This document shows positions 34,763-44,223 of a stretch of DNA of 64,000 nt, piece after piece (position 1 is the first letter of the stretch; each line of letters opens with the position of its first letter). This DNA is from Bacteroides sp. OM05-12 (lineage in GTDB: Bacteria > Bacteroidota > Bacteroidia > Bacteroidales > Bacteroidaceae), in NCBI RefSeq assembly GCF_003438995.1, contig NZ_QSUN01000005.1, positions 235,129 to 299,128 of the forward strand. Reading direction: 5' to 3'. Made by a program: the position numbers and the translations under genes. The notes beneath the pieces were generated by a model that made no database searches, was not told where the DNA came from, and saw nothing but the letters and a program-made list of their open reading frames with translations.

Positions 34763-35362
34763 CTACAATTCTTTTACTTTAGCTTTACCAACCTGTTCCG
34801 GTTCGACAAACACGTATTTATAAGCAACACGCATGGCGGCTAATGGTAATTCATACAATTTGGCACGACGTACAAGGCGGGCGGTCATTTCATGTAAGCG
34901 GCCGTCAATGAAACCAATCATGTCGCTTTCGTTACTGCTTTCCTCTCCGAAAGTGTCGGCTGCTTCAATAACTAGAAACGGATACTCACTGCCTTCGGTT
35001 GCATATCCTACTGCGATAGCAGCCCAAACCCATACCGGACCGTGTGCTATGACTTTGCGACCGGTGATTATTTTGCTTTCGCCACGTTCCATTTCATGTC
35101 GGCAACAGCAATCTTTTTCTTCCAATGGCTCTCCGGCTTCATATGCAGGAACTTTGGCGGAATCGGAGATCGGTTGGTCATAACGCTTTTTTTCGTTTTC
35201 TTTCGGGAACATAAAACTGTAAACGTCATATTCCATTTTCATTTCATCTTTATTTCCGGCAAGTGCAGTGCCTACTGCGAGTTTTACCACAGGATATCCT
35301 CCATTCCGGTTCTTTTCATATACTGCGTCGTTGATAACGGCGTAATCTGTCAGCTCTTTCAT
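34763..35362 (-). CDS. Conserved-looking protein of unknown function
   Basis: A 199-residue protein without signal peptide. The middle has a striking EKDCCCRHEMERGE segment (about residues 82-95). It is followed by hydrophobic VWVWAAIAVGYATEGSEYP, then an acidic stretch and a basic C-terminal half (HEMTARLVRRAKLYELPL). The Cys/His cluster could bind metal. I do not recognise the family. It faces the DUF2027/Smr gene across the palindrome at 34598-34702. Protein-like composition and length make it a likely real gene. Confidence 0.6.
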   Translation of the reverse strand: MKELTDYAVINDAVYEKNRNGGYPVVKLAVGTALAGNKDEMKMEYDVYSFMFPKENEKKRYDQPISDSAKVPAYEAGEPLEEKDCCCRHEMERGESKIITGRKVIAHGPVWVWAAIAVGYATEGSEYPFLVIEAADTFGEESSNESDMIGFIDGRLHEMTARLVRRAKLYELPLAAMRVAYKYVFVEPEQVGKAKVKEL

Positions 35363-35802
35363 AATCCAATGTTTTTAATGTTTTCCACTATCAACAACAA
35401 ACGAGCTGAATAGATTGGCTGGAAATGGCTAAATAAGTGGAAAGAATATGAAGAAAAGTTTCATTCTACTGTCTTATTTTAATATGTTTTTTATACCCCC
35501 TCGTTTATTTTTGTCGCGGAGCTCATTATCAGTGTTTTATCTTCTAAAAAGCCTCAAATAAGAAAACTTGTGACATCAATAGTCCTTATGACTGTTGAAA
35601 ATTTGTCGCGCTTTTTGCATGCTTCTCTAAAATGCACTACATCTTCATGCCCGATGCACTACGTCTCTTTGTCGAATGCCCTAGATCTTTCGGGGGAAAG
35701 GTATGGGAGAAATCGTTTAGTCATCAGGAAGAAACTTATTATCCATAGGGAGAAGAAGCGTTACTTACCTTGTTCGTTTTAATATTTGAAGGTTATATGA
35801 TT
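35363..35802. other. Intergenic region with a short 22-bp-period array
   Basis: A 440-bp gap with no supported gene. A 70-codon plus-strand frame at 35570-35782 covers the repeat array and is not convincing. No -7 box or terminator was identified. Confidence 0.55.
35632..35697. repeat. Tandem array, 22-bp period, three degenerate units
   Basis: Units start at 35632, 35654 and 35676, each beginning ATGCxCTA and continuing with a CTxT-rich half. The first two share ATGCACTAC. The period equals that of the arrays at 24853 and 53850, but the sequence differs. Confidence 0.5.
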
Positions 35803-36405
35803 TTAGATTGAACAAAACAGGGTAACGAGAAACGGTACGGAAAAATCCGTCAGGCATCCGTGAAAGACGGATACTACAATATATTTTTGTCCGGATGCAC
35901 GTGTGATAATGGGTAGGGTAGTGTCCATAGTTGTAGCGCCACCTACGGAAATAGGGGCGAGAGGCCCGAACCATTTTGCCAATAATGGGGCAAAAAGTAA
36001 AGCGATGATTTCGCGAATGATATTGCTCATTAATGCAATCGTACCTAGCTCTGCTCCTTTATATTCCGTTATGATTATGCTGGAAAGTGAGTAATAGCCA
36101 AGTCCGGAACCTACTGCACAGGCATCGGTGGCTGAATAATTATTAAGGAAAAGAGAGGCAACGGTGCATCCGGCCAGTGTGCCGAGTATAGTCATTAAAG
36201 GCAGTAAGGCAAAACGCGGGTTCAGGCGACGAAAACTAAATAATGTATTCGGATCACTACCCACGCTGATTCCAACACAGAACATCAATCCGCAAAGAGC
36301 ATAAAAACTTAAATTGTATTGATGGAAATTAACCGGAATTATGTTGTAGAGGCTTGATAAGATTCCGAGCACGAAGAAACCGATGATGATGAGGCTTCCT
36401 TTCAT
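35803..36405 (-). CDS. LysO-type exporter, C-terminal part (DUF340)
   Basis: A 200-residue membrane protein matching the larger part of the LysO/YbjE lysine exporter family: SFYALCGLMFCVGISVG, GSGLGYYSLSSIIITEYKG and a final GATTMDTTLPIITRASG segment. The start is placed at the ATG at 36405, which overlaps the stop of the upstream gene as ATGA and is preceded by a strong AGGAGGT site. A longer frame to 36447 would lack this signal. In E. coli the exporter is one chain; here two translationally coupled proteins probably assemble into one transporter. The lysine substrate is inference from the family. Confidence 0.8.
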   Translation of the reverse strand: MKGSLIIIGFFVLGILSSLYNIIPVNFHQYNLSFYALCGLMFCVGISVGSDPNTLFSFRRLNPRFALLPLMTILGTLAGCTVASLFLNNYSATDACAVGSGLGYYSLSSIIITEYKGAELGTIALMSNIIREIIALLFAPLLAKWFGPLAPISVGGATTMDTTLPIITRASGQKYIVVSVFHGCLTDFSVPFLVTLFCSI

Positions 36406-36683
36406 AAACCACCTCCTTTCTTGGAAATATAAACCCAAAGCCCCCATGCTGCCAAGATACTTCCTGCTACTCCCGCTAATGTGAGGAGTAGAGCTTGCAG
36501 ACCGATGGTGTGCAAACCTTTGATGATGGCTTCATTATGACCGACTTCTGTGCCGAGTAGGAATAGTAATATCCAGATAAGTGTGGTAACGATTTGTTGT
36601 ATAAACTTTAAATTATGCTGCCGGAAGATATATCCGATACATATCCCGGTGAGCATAAGTGATATAATAATGATGATAAACAT
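36402..36683 (-). CDS. LysO-type exporter, N-terminal part
   Basis: A 93-residue protein with three membrane helices (about 2-18, 30-43, 58-86), matching the N-terminal region of LysO/YbjE-like exporters, including LLFLLGTEVGHNEAIIKGL. It ends with a stop overlapping the next start by four bases (ATGA), a sign of translational coupling. It begins 18 bp after hemW on the same strand, so the three genes likely form one transcript. Confidence 0.75.
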   Translation of the reverse strand: MFIIIIISLMLTGICIGYIFRQHNLKFIQQIVTTLIWILLFLLGTEVGHNEAIIKGLHTIGLQALLLTLAGVAGSILAAWGLWVYISKKGGGL

Positions 36684-36701
36684 ATTGATATTCTCTTGTT
36701 T

Positions 36702-37832
36702 TTACTCTACCCAAAGTAAGTCACTCATGATTCCATCTGAAATGAATATTCCCTCCTTACTTATATATAAGGTATTGTCACGCATAATAAGTTTGCCTGT
36801 GGTAAGGTGTGGTTGGGCATTGGTCAGGCAATAATTATATAATTCTTCTCCGAATTTCAGTTTTAAGGCTTTGAGAGTAAGTCCCCACATGGTTCTTAAA
36901 GATGTGATTATAAAATCATTGTATCGGGTAGTGAGGTCTAGTGCCTCTATTTCCACCTTTGGTTGGCCGTTTTCTATTCCTGTTATATATTGCTCCAGAG
37001 AAGCGATATTCCATTGACGATTGCTCCTGTCATACGAATGCGCAGATGGTCCGCATCCCAGATATTTTGTATCTATCCAGTAGCCGGAGTTATGGCGGGA
37101 ATATTTACCCGGTCGGCAAAAGTTAGATATTTCATAATGTTCGTATCCTGCTTTTGTAAGCTCATCTATCATCATGGCAAAGAAGTCTACACTGCTGTCT
37201 TCATCTATTTCATCTACTTTATGTTGCTCACGCATTTTCCAGAGTGCAGTACCTTCTTCATAAATAAGATGGTAGGCGGATATATGTTCTACATCCATGG
37301 ATATGGCCCGGCGTAGGTCTGTCAGCCAACTTTGCCGGTTTTCTCCGGGTAGTCCGTATATCAGGTCGATACTGATATTCTCAAACCCGGCTTTTCGGCA
37401 TTCTTCCACTGCTTGAATAGCCTGCGCAGCGGTGTGTCTGCGGTTGAGCAGTTGAAGTGTTTTATCATTAAATGTTTGTATACCGATGCTGATACGGTTG
37501 AAAGGCAATAAAGCTAATTGTTGTATGTATGCCTTGTTAAGATCATCCGGGTTGGCTTCCATTGTAATCTCTTTGCAATAATCCATGCCATATACACGGT
37601 CTATTGTATCAAATATTTTATTAAAGGCTTCCGCCGATAATAACGAGGGTGTGCCCCCTCCGAAATAAACTGTTTCAATCTTTTCTCCTTTTAAGTAGGA
37701 TGCTCTCATTTCCAGTTCTTTGCATAATGCATCGATATAGCGATCCTGCCACTCTTGCATGGTGGTAGAGTAGAAGTCGCAATAGATGCAGCGCGTTTTG
37801 CAGAAAGGTATATGTAAATAAATTCCGGCCAT
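36702..37832 (-). CDS. hemW: HemW-type radical SAM protein
   Basis: A 376-residue radical SAM protein related to coproporphyrinogen III dehydrogenase. The iron-sulfur motif C-x3-C-x2-C is at C11, C15 and C18 in IPFCKTRCIYCDF. Also seen are YFGGGTPSLL, MEANPDDLNKAYI, RISIGIQTFNDKTLQLLNR and IDLIYGLPGE. HemW proteins are thought to act as haem chaperones rather than as the oxygen-independent oxidase HemN. The start is the ATG at 37832; the frame extends to 37853 only by a TTG that lies inside the -7 box. Confidence 0.9.
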   Translation of the reverse strand: MAGIYLHIPFCKTRCIYCDFYSTTMQEWQDRYIDALCKELEMRASYLKGEKIETVYFGGGTPSLLSAEAFNKIFDTIDRVYGMDYCKEITMEANPDDLNKAYIQQLALLPFNRISIGIQTFNDKTLQLLNRRHTAAQAIQAVEECRKAGFENISIDLIYGLPGENRQSWLTDLRRAISMDVEHISAYHLIYEEGTALWKMREQHKVDEIDEDSSVDFFAMMIDELTKAGYEHYEISNFCRPGKYSRHNSGYWIDTKYLGCGPSAHSYDRSNRQWNIASLEQYITGIENGQPKVEIEALDLTTRYNDFIITSLRTMWGLTLKALKLKFGEELYNYCLTNAQPHLTTGKLIMRDNTLYISKEGIFISDGIMSDLLWVE

Positions 37833-37850
37833 CTTTTTATTATTGGATTG

Positions 37851-37858
37851 CAAATGTA
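37851..37858 (-). promoter_or_regulatory. -7 promoter box for hemW
   Basis: The minus strand reads TACATTTG (TAnnTTTG), 19 nt before the hemW ATG, implying a very short leader. Confidence 0.45.
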
Positions 37859-37892
37859 TCTATTTTAGATAGATATATGAAATATTTTATCG

Positions 37893-37900
37893 TATCTTTG
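37893..37900 (+). promoter_or_regulatory. -7 promoter box for rmlA
   Basis: TATCTTTG (TAnnTTTG), 27 nt before the rmlA ATG at 37928 and divergent from the hemW box. Confidence 0.5.
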
Positions 37901-37927
37901 TCCGCATACAAAAATACTGAATAAAAG

Positions 37928-38812
37928 ATGAAAGGCATAGTTTTAGCAGGAGGTTCAGGCACACGCTTGTATCCCATTACAAAAGGAGTATCCAAACAAC
38001 TTCTTCCGATTTTTGATAAGCCGATGATTTATTATCCCATCTCGGTGTTGATGTTGGCAGGCATTAGGGAAATATTAATTATTTCTACTCCTTACGATCT
38101 TCCGGGCTTTAAACGTTTATTAGGTGATGGTTCTGACTATGGAGTAAAGTTTGAATATGCAGAACAGCCTTCTCCTGACGGCTTGGCACAGGCTTTTATT
38201 ATTGGAGAAGAATTTATAGGGAATGATTCGGCATGTTTGGTCTTGGGCGATAATATCTTTTATGGTCATGGCTTGACTGAAATGTTGAAGGAAGCTGTTC
38301 TTACAGCGGAAAATGAGAATAAAGCGACGGTTTTTGGCTATTGGGTAAATGACCCCGAGCGTTATGGCGTTGCGGAGTTTGATAAAGAAGGCAATGTACT
38401 CAGTATAGAAGAAAAGCCGAAAGAACCTAAATCAAATTATGCAGTTGTCGGTTTATATTTTTATCCGAATAAAGTGGTGGATGTGGCAAAAGCAATTAAG
38501 CCGTCTGCTCGTGGTGAATTGGAAATAACAACCGTCAATCAACGTTTCTTGGAGGACAAAGAACTAAAAGTACAGTTGTTGGGGCGTGGGTTTGCATGGC
38601 TCGATACCGGAACTCATGATTCTTTGGCCGAAGCTTCTACTTTTATAGAAGTAATAGAAAAACGTCAGGGATTAAAGGTGGCTTGCCTGGAAGGAATCGC
38701 ATTAAGACAAGGATGGATTACTCCCGAAAAAATGGCGGAATTGGCTAAGCCTATGTTAAAGAATGAGTATGGGCAATACTTGATGAAAGTTATAAAAGAA
38801 TTGGAACGATAA
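37928..38812 (+). CDS. rmlA: Glucose-1-phosphate thymidylyltransferase
   Basis: A 294-residue nucleotidyltransferase making dTDP-glucose from dTTP and glucose-1-phosphate, the entry step to dTDP-L-rhamnose and related sugars. The signature [20 protein letters not shown] is complete, with [22 protein letters not shown], the sugar-binding EEKP and [10 protein letters not shown]. Length is normal. No rmlB, rmlC or rmlD is present in the window, so the rest of the pathway must be elsewhere. It is followed after 10 bp by a Wzi-type protein. Confidence 0.96.
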   Translation: MKGIVLAGGSGTRLYPITKGVSKQLLPIFDKPMIYYPISVLMLAGIREILIISTPYDLPGFKRLLGDGSDYGVKFEYAEQPSPDGLAQAFIIGEEFIGNDSACLVLGDNIFYGHGLTEMLKEAVLTAENENKATVFGYWVNDPERYGVAEFDKEGNVLSIEEKPKEPKSNYAVVGLYFYPNKVVDVAKAIKPSARGELEITTVNQRFLEDKELKVQLLGRGFAWLDTGTHDSLAEASTFIEVIEKRQGLKVACLEGIALRQGWITPEKMAELAKPMLKNEYGQYLMKVIKELER

Positions 38813-38822
38813 TATAAGATAT

Positions 38823-40280
38823 ATGCGCAAACACATTTTTGTCTTGTTTTTACTTTCGGCTACTATTTGTAAAGGGCAATTCCTGAAAGAATTGGATTAT
38901 GGAGTGGAAACAGGAATTTCTTTTAGTGGAGGGAAACATACTCCTCTATGGCTGACTGCCAATAAACATGGTTTAGGCTCTATACAGAAAAACAACGGTT
39001 ATTTGATGGCTGGTGTATTTCGTCCGATGGAGAAAGATAAAACTTTCTCTTATGAATTAGGGTTGGAGTTGGTAGGAGCTTACAACTTTGAATCGAATTT
39101 TTATGTACGGCAGGCTTATGTAGATTTGAAATGGCATTTCTTAGGTTTGAGTGTCGGAAGCAAAATACGTAATGGCGAATTAAAGAACCAAGAGTTATCG
39201 AGTGGGGCTTTAACTTTTTCCGGTAATTCATTACCTATTCCTCAAGTACGTATCGGAATACCTGATTATGTTGCTATCCCGGGTACTAAAGAGTGGTTCT
39301 CTGTCAAAGGACATATTGCTTATGGCATTTTTACGGATGGACGTTGGCAGGAAGATTTTACCGGTGGCAAACATAATTATGTGAAGAAAGCATTATTCCA
39401 TGATAAAGCAATTTATTTTAAGATAGGTGACGGCAAATTCCCGTTGATATTGGAGGGAGGGCTGGAAATGCCTGCACGTTTTAGCGGAACAGCCTATTCC
39501 TATAATGCGAGCAAGCAAGAAATGAAAGTGGTCGATATTCCTCATCGTCTGAAAGATTTCTGGAATGTGCTGATACCTTCCAAAGGTGATAGCGAAACAT
39601 TGGGAATGGACCAAACCAATATTGTTGGTGATATGTTAGGCAGCTGGAATTTTTCGTTGACTTATAATCTGAAGGATTGGAAGCTACGGGCTTATTTTGA
39701 ACATCAGTATAATGATCATTCGCAATTATTTGGAGAGTATGGATGGAAAGATGGCTTATGGGGAGCAGAAGTGACGCTTCCAAAGAATCCGTTTGTATCT
39801 TGTCTTGTATATGAACATTTGTATAGTAAGGATCAAACAGGACCTGTCTATCATGATACGGATAAAATAATACCGGATCAGATAAGTGGCTCAGACGATT
39901 ATTATAATCATGGAGTTTACTCCGGATGGCAACATTGGGGTATGGCGATAGGTAATCCTTTATTTGTATCTCCTGTGTATAATGAGAATGGTAGTCTGTA
40001 TTTTCGTAGCAATCGAATTATAGCCAACCATGTAGGAATTACAGGTAATCCAACGGATGAATTTAAGTATAGAGTCTTATTTTCTCACGCGCGGCATTGG
40101 GGAACTTACAGTAATCCGTTACCTGATATAAAGTATAATATGAACGTGATGGCGGAACTTGCTTATTCTCCTAAAGCATTTAAACATTGGACTTTCATCG
40201 GTTCGATAGCCGGAGATAAGAGTGACTATATCACTGGTAATAGCTTGGGAGGTATGTTGACTATTCGTTTTAATAAATGA
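38823..40280 (+). CDS. Wzi-type capsule assembly outer-membrane protein
   Basis: A 485-residue predicted beta-barrel with a signal peptide (RKHIFVLFLLSATICKG) and many alternating strand segments rich in Tyr/Trp/Gly. The start of the mature part (LDYGVETGISFSGGKHTPLWLTANKHG) is typical of the capsule-assembly Wzi family in Bacteroidetes. It ends in a strand with terminal Phe (GMLTIRFNK), as in outer-membrane barrels. Wzi of E. coli helps anchor capsule at the cell surface; here the role is inferred by family. Its stop overlaps the next start (ATGA). Confidence 0.82.
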   Translation: MRKHIFVLFLLSATICKGQFLKELDYGVETGISFSGGKHTPLWLTANKHGLGSIQKNNGYLMAGVFRPMEKDKTFSYELGLELVGAYNFESNFYVRQAYVDLKWHFLGLSVGSKIRNGELKNQELSSGALTFSGNSLPIPQVRIGIPDYVAIPGTKEWFSVKGHIAYGIFTDGRWQEDFTGGKHNYVKKALFHDKAIYFKIGDGKFPLILEGGLEMPARFSGTAYSYNASKQEMKVVDIPHRLKDFWNVLIPSKGDSETLGMDQTNIVGDMLGSWNFSLTYNLKDWKLRAYFEHQYNDHSQLFGEYGWKDGLWGAEVTLPKNPFVSCLVYEHLYSKDQTGPVYHDTDKIIPDQISGSDDYYNHGVYSGWQHWGMAIGNPLFVSPVYNENGSLYFRSNRIIANHVGITGNPTDEFKYRVLFSHARHWGTYSNPLPDIKYNMNVMAELAYSPKAFKHWTFIGSIAGDKSDYITGNSLGGMLTIRFNK

Positions 40281-40708
40281 GAATTGATATGAAAGACTTT
40301 GGATGTTTTTTGAAAAGGGCAGGGCTGTTTCTATTGGTGACTTTTATATTCTCTTATTGCGGCAAAATGCCGATTAATGGTAAGTTGGACGGTCGTTGGC
40401 AGTTGATGGTTATAAATTATCATGCGGATGGAGAACAGGAGAAACCGGAATATACCTATTATGATTTTGCTTTGCACTTAATGCAATTCAGACAAACACG
40501 TGCTACAGACGGTGGATATGGCTATATCAATGGTCGGTTTAATCATGTAGGCGATTCGTTACATGTACGGATGATAAGACAGAATAAAAATGTAGCCAAA
40601 CGATTTGGTCTAAACGATACTATTCAGCATTTCTCAGTAGAGAAATTAACGAATAAGAGAATGGTTCTTAATTCTGATTATGCGAGATTAGAGTTCAGAA
40701 AGTTTTGA
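40277..40708 (+). CDS. Small lipoprotein, lipocalin-like
   Basis: A 143-residue protein with a signal peptide and likely lipobox FIFSYC followed by GKMP. The remainder opens LDGRWQLMVI, like the GxW start of lipocalin-like domains, and continues with strand-rich segments (MQFRQTR, YGYINGRFNHVGDSLHVRM). The frame starts at 40277, overlapping the Wzi stop by four bases; an ATG at 40289 is an alternative. Co-translation with Wzi suggests an envelope partner. No specific function is known to me. Confidence 0.65.
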   Translation: MRIDMKDFGCFLKRAGLFLLVTFIFSYCGKMPINGKLDGRWQLMVINYHADGEQEKPEYTYYDFALHLMQFRQTRATDGGYGYINGRFNHVGDSLHVRMIRQNKNVAKRFGLNDTIQHFSVEKLTNKRMVLNSDYARLEFRKF

Positions 40709-40778
40709 TTTTTGATTTTATTTCAGCATAGATGAACAAACAGTAGGGTATTTTCTTTATTAATCAGATAAAATGCTG

Positions 40779-40786
40779 TAATTTTG
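40779..40786 (+). promoter_or_regulatory. -7 promoter box for manC
   Basis: TAATTTTG (TAnnTTTG), 26 nt before the manC ATG at 40813. It probably drives manC-gmd-fcl. Confidence 0.45.
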
Positions 40787-40812
40787 CACTTAATAAATAA
40801 AACGCAGACTAT

Positions 40813-41871
40813 ATGAGTGTTGAAAATCATTTAGTTATTATGGCCGGTGGCGTAGGAAGCCGTTTTTGGCCGATGAGTACACCGGAGTGTCCGAAACAGT
40901 TTATAGATGTTTTAGGATGCGGACGTACATTAATTCAATTGACGGCAGATCGTTTTAAAGGTATTTGTCCGCCGGAGAATATATGGGTTGTAACGTCAAA
41001 GAAATATGCAGATATTGTAAAGCAACAGTTACCGGAATTGCCAGAATCAAATATTTTGCAAGAACCTTGTATGCGGAATACAGCTCCTTGCATCGCTTAT
41101 GTGAGTTGGAAAATAAAAAAGCAACATCCGAATGCCAATATCGTTGTGACTCCTTCGGACCATATCGTTATGAATGTAGAAGAGTTTCAGCGTGTGATAA
41201 AGTCCTCTCTTAATTTTACAGCGAATTCAGATGCCATACTAACGCTTGGCATGAAGCCTACGCGTCCTGAAACAGGTTATGGATATATTGAAGCGGATTT
41301 GTCGTGCGCTTCTTCTACCAATAAAGAGATTTATCGTGTCGATGCTTTTAAAGAGAAACCGGATAAAGAGACCGCTGAGAAATATATTTCCCGACCTAAT
41401 TTCTTTTGGAATGCCGGTATCTTTGTTTGGAATGTGGATACAATTGTTAATGCAATGCGTATTTATCAGCCGGAGATAGCAGATATATTCGAGTCGATGC
41501 TTCCTTATTATTACACGGATAAGGAACAGGAAGAAATAGATAAACAATTTCAGGATTGCAAGAATATATCGGTGGATTATGCTATTCTGGAAAAAGCTGA
41601 TGAGATATTTGTTTTCCCTGCGGATTTTGGATGGAGTGATTTGGGTACATGGGGTTCTCTGCATGGTCAGTTGGAGAAAGATAGGGATGAAAATGCTTGT
41701 ATCGGTGAGAATGTGAAGTTGATAGAAAGCCGGAATTGTGTTGTGCATACTTCTCAGGAGAGGAGAGTCGTAATTCAAGGTTTGGATGGCTATATCGTTG
41801 CCGAAAAAGATAATACATTGCTTATTTGCAAGTTGAGCGAGGAACAGCGTATTAAAGAGTTTTCAAAGTAA
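40813..41871 (+). CDS. manC: Mannose-1-phosphate guanylyltransferase
   Basis: A 352-residue enzyme making GDP-mannose from GTP and mannose-1-phosphate. The signature is AGGVGSRFWPMSTPECPKQF, with VTPSDHIV, ETGYGYIE, FKEKPD and FFWNAGIFVW. It is the short, single-domain form: the fused phosphomannose isomerase seen in longer ManC/AlgA proteins is absent. It lies 18 bp before gmd and supplies its substrate. Confidence 0.95.
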   Translation: MSVENHLVIMAGGVGSRFWPMSTPECPKQFIDVLGCGRTLIQLTADRFKGICPPENIWVVTSKKYADIVKQQLPELPESNILQEPCMRNTAPCIAYVSWKIKKQHPNANIVVTPSDHIVMNVEEFQRVIKSSLNFTANSDAILTLGMKPTRPETGYGYIEADLSCASSTNKEIYRVDAFKEKPDKETAEKYISRPNFFWNAGIFVWNVDTIVNAMRIYQPEIADIFESMLPYYYTDKEQEEIDKQFQDCKNISVDYAILEKADEIFVFPADFGWSDLGTWGSLHGQLEKDRDENACIGENVKLIESRNCVVHTSQERRVVIQGLDGYIVAEKDNTLLICKLSEEQRIKEFSK

Positions 41872-41889
41872 GATTATAATTATATTTGT

Positions 41890-42972
41890 ATGAAAAAAGT
41901 AGCATTAATTTCTGGTATTACAGGTCAGGACGGTTCTTTTCTGGCTGAGTTTTTGATTGACAAAGGATATGAAGTACACGGCATTTTACGCAGATCTTCC
42001 TCTTTTAATACAGGACGTATCGAGCATTTATATTTAGATGAATGGGTACGTGATATGAAACAAAACCGTTTGGTTAATTTGCATTATGGAGATATGACTG
42101 ATTCAAGCTCATTAATCCGTATTATCCAGCAAATTCAACCGGATGAAATATATAATCTGGCAGCCCAGAGCCATGTGAAAGTCAGCTTCGATGTTCCGGA
42201 ATATACTGCTGAGGCTGATGCCATCGGTACATTGCGTATGTTGGAAGCTGTTCGTATTTTAGGATTGGAAAAGAAAACAAAGATATATCAGGCATCTACT
42301 TCTGAATTATTCGGATTGGTGCAGGAAGTTCCACAAAAAGAAACCACTCCTTTCTATCCGCGTTCTCCTTACGGAGTAGCAAAGCAATACGGTTTTTGGA
42401 TTACGAAGAACTATCGTGAGAGCTACGGTATGTTTGCTGTAAATGGTATTTTGTTTAACCATGAAAGTGAGCGTCGTGGTGAGACATTTGTAACTCGTAA
42501 GATTACTTTAGCAGTATCCCGTATTGTCCAAGGATTTCAGGATAAACTGTATCTTGGTAATTTGAATTCTTTACGTGACTGGGGATATGCCAAAGACTAT
42601 GTAGAGTGTATGTGGTTGATTCTTCAGCATGATAAACCGGAGGATTTCGTTATTGCAACAGGAGAATATCACACGGTTCGTGAGTTTACTACTCTTGCAT
42701 TCAAGGAAGTTGGCATTGAATTGAGATGGGAAGGTGAAGGTGTTAATGAGAAAGGTATCGATGTGAAAACCGGTAAAGTATTGGTTGAAGTTGATTCTAA
42801 ATATTTCCGTCCTGCTGAAGTAGAGCAGCTGTTGGGTGATCCGACTAAAGCCAGAACTTTGTTAGGATGGAATCCAAGAAGGACTTCTTTCGAAGAACTG
42901 GTAAAAATCATGGTTTCCCATGATATGAAGTTTGTAAAGAAGCTCTATCTGAAATCAAAAATAGAGGAATAA
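41890..42972 (+). CDS. gmd: GDP-mannose 4,6-dehydratase
   Basis: A 360-residue short-chain dehydrogenase-type enzyme forming GDP-4-keto-6-deoxymannose. NADP-binding [15 protein letters not shown], the YxxxK pair in [12 protein letters not shown], and [23 protein letters not shown] and [17 protein letters not shown] are all present. It overlaps fcl by one base (TAATG) and follows manC, making a de novo GDP-L-fucose pathway. Confidence 0.97.
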   Translation: MKKVALISGITGQDGSFLAEFLIDKGYEVHGILRRSSSFNTGRIEHLYLDEWVRDMKQNRLVNLHYGDMTDSSSLIRIIQQIQPDEIYNLAAQSHVKVSFDVPEYTAEADAIGTLRMLEAVRILGLEKKTKIYQASTSELFGLVQEVPQKETTPFYPRSPYGVAKQYGFWITKNYRESYGMFAVNGILFNHESERRGETFVTRKITLAVSRIVQGFQDKLYLGNLNSLRDWGYAKDYVECMWLILQHDKPEDFVIATGEYHTVREFTTLAFKEVGIELRWEGEGVNEKGIDVKTGKVLVEVDSKYFRPAEVEQLLGDPTKARTLLGWNPRRTSFEELVKIMVSHDMKFVKKLYLKSKIEE

Positions 42973-44045
42973 TGGATAAAAATGCCAAGATATATGTAGC
43001 GGGACATCACGGCTTGGTGGGTTCTGCTATATTTAAGAATCTGCAGAAGAAAGGTTATACCAATCTGATAGGGCGTTCTCACAAGGAATTAGACCTTTTG
43101 GATGGTTTGGCTGTGAAGAAGTTTTTTGATGAAGAGCAACCGGAATACGTAATCTTAGCAGCTGCTCATGTGGGGGGCATTATGGCGAACAGCCTCTATC
43201 GTGCGGATTTTATTTATAAGAATCTACAGATTCAGCAGAATGTTATTGGTGAGAGCTTTCGTCATAATGTGAAGAAATTACTGTTTTTAGGCAGTACTTG
43301 TATCTATCCTCGTGATGCGGAGCAACCGATGAAAGAAGATGCGTTGCTGACATCTCCGTTGGAATATACCAACGAACCATACGCTATTGCCAAAATTGCA
43401 GGATTGAAGATGTGCGAAAGCTTTAATCTTCAGTATGGTACAAACTATATTGCTGTGATGCCTACCAATCTGTATGGTCCGAATGATAATTTTGATTTGG
43501 AACGAAGTCACGTACTTCCCGCAATGATTCGTAAGATTCATTTAGGAAAGTGCTTGCATGAAGGCGATTGGGATGCTATACGCAAAGACTTGAATCATCG
43601 TCCGGTAGAGGGGATAAATGGCGATAGCTCGAAGGAAGATATTCTTGCTATTTTGAAGAAGTATGGTATTACTGAAAACGAGGTTGAATTATGGGGGACA
43701 GGTAAACCGCTTCGTGAATTCCTTTGGAGTGAGGAGATGGCGGATGCAAGTGTTTTCGTAATGGAACATGTTGATTTTAAAGATACTTATAATCCGGCGG
43801 ACAAGGATGTGCGTAACTGCCATATCAATATCGGTACCGGTAAAGAGATAACAATCGGTGAGCTTGCTAAGTTGATTGTTCAGGAAGTAGGCTATAAAGG
43901 TTTATTGACTTTTAATACTTCTAAGCCCGATGGAACGATGCGCAAGTTGACAGATGTGACCAAGTTGCATGATTTGGGATGGCATCATAAAATCGAAATA
44001 GATGAGGGCGTAAAGAAAATGTACGATTGGTATCTGAATAATTGA
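42972..44045 (+). CDS. fcl: GDP-L-fucose synthase
   Basis: A 357-residue epimerase/reductase converting GDP-4-keto-6-deoxymannose to GDP-L-fucose with NADPH. Seen are VAGHHGLVGSAIFKNL, AAAHVGGIMAN, LGSTCIYPRDAEQP and the YxxxK pair in EPYAIAKIAGLKMC. It is longer than E. coli Fcl (321) through an insertion around residues 195-235 (RKDLNHRPVEGINGDSSKED), often seen in Bacteroides. A terminator follows at 44076. Confidence 0.97.
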   Translation: MDKNAKIYVAGHHGLVGSAIFKNLQKKGYTNLIGRSHKELDLLDGLAVKKFFDEEQPEYVILAAAHVGGIMANSLYRADFIYKNLQIQQNVIGESFRHNVKKLLFLGSTCIYPRDAEQPMKEDALLTSPLEYTNEPYAIAKIAGLKMCESFNLQYGTNYIAVMPTNLYGPNDNFDLERSHVLPAMIRKIHLGKCLHEGDWDAIRKDLNHRPVEGINGDSSKEDILAILKKYGITENEVELWGTGKPLREFLWSEEMADASVFVMEHVDFKDTYNPADKDVRNCHINIGTGKEITIGELAKLIVQEVGYKGLLTFNTSKPDGTMRKLTDVTKLHDLGWHHKIEIDEGVKKMYDWYLNN

Positions 44046-44075
44046 TATCGGATTATTTAGAATCGAATAATTTAT

Positions 44076-44122
44076 AAAGCCGAGGTTTTCCTGATGATTA
44101 TGATGGAGAACTTCGGCTTTTT
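44076..44122 (+). terminator. Terminator after fcl
   Basis: AAAGCCGAGGTTTTCC pairs with GGAGAACTTCGGCTTT around a short loop and ends in a T-run. Confidence 0.8.
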
Positions 44123-44174
44123 TGATTGCATATCATTTTTGAAAAAAAGACATACGGACGATTGAAGACAAAGG

Positions 44175-44223
44175 TACGGTCGATTGTTTGCAAACAATAG
44201 GAGTTTGTAATCAATCGACCGTA
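44175..44223. repeat. Long hairpin, family member 2 (core CAAACAATAGGAGTTTG)
   Basis: Arms TACGGTCGATTG (44175-44186) and CAATCGACCGTA (44212-44223) are exact complements. The core (44191-44207) matches 16 of 17 bases of the core at 24994-25010. An extra CATACGGACGATTG just left of it suggests a further degenerate arm. Confidence 0.7.

Noticed and set aside
35570..35782. 70-codon plus-strand frame
   Set aside because: It overlaps the 22-bp array, has no promoter or start signal and an unconvincing composition.
35803..36683. Frameshifted single LysO gene
   Set aside because: A strong ribosome-binding site and ATGA overlap indicate two designed, coupled genes; this should still be checked in relatives.
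41239..41778. 179-codon minus-strand frame inside manC
   Set aside because: It is fully antisense to a clear manC gene and its translation lacks protein-like composition.
41881..41888. TATATTTG as promoter of gmd
   Set aside because: It lies directly at the gmd start codon, so transcription would begin inside the coding region.
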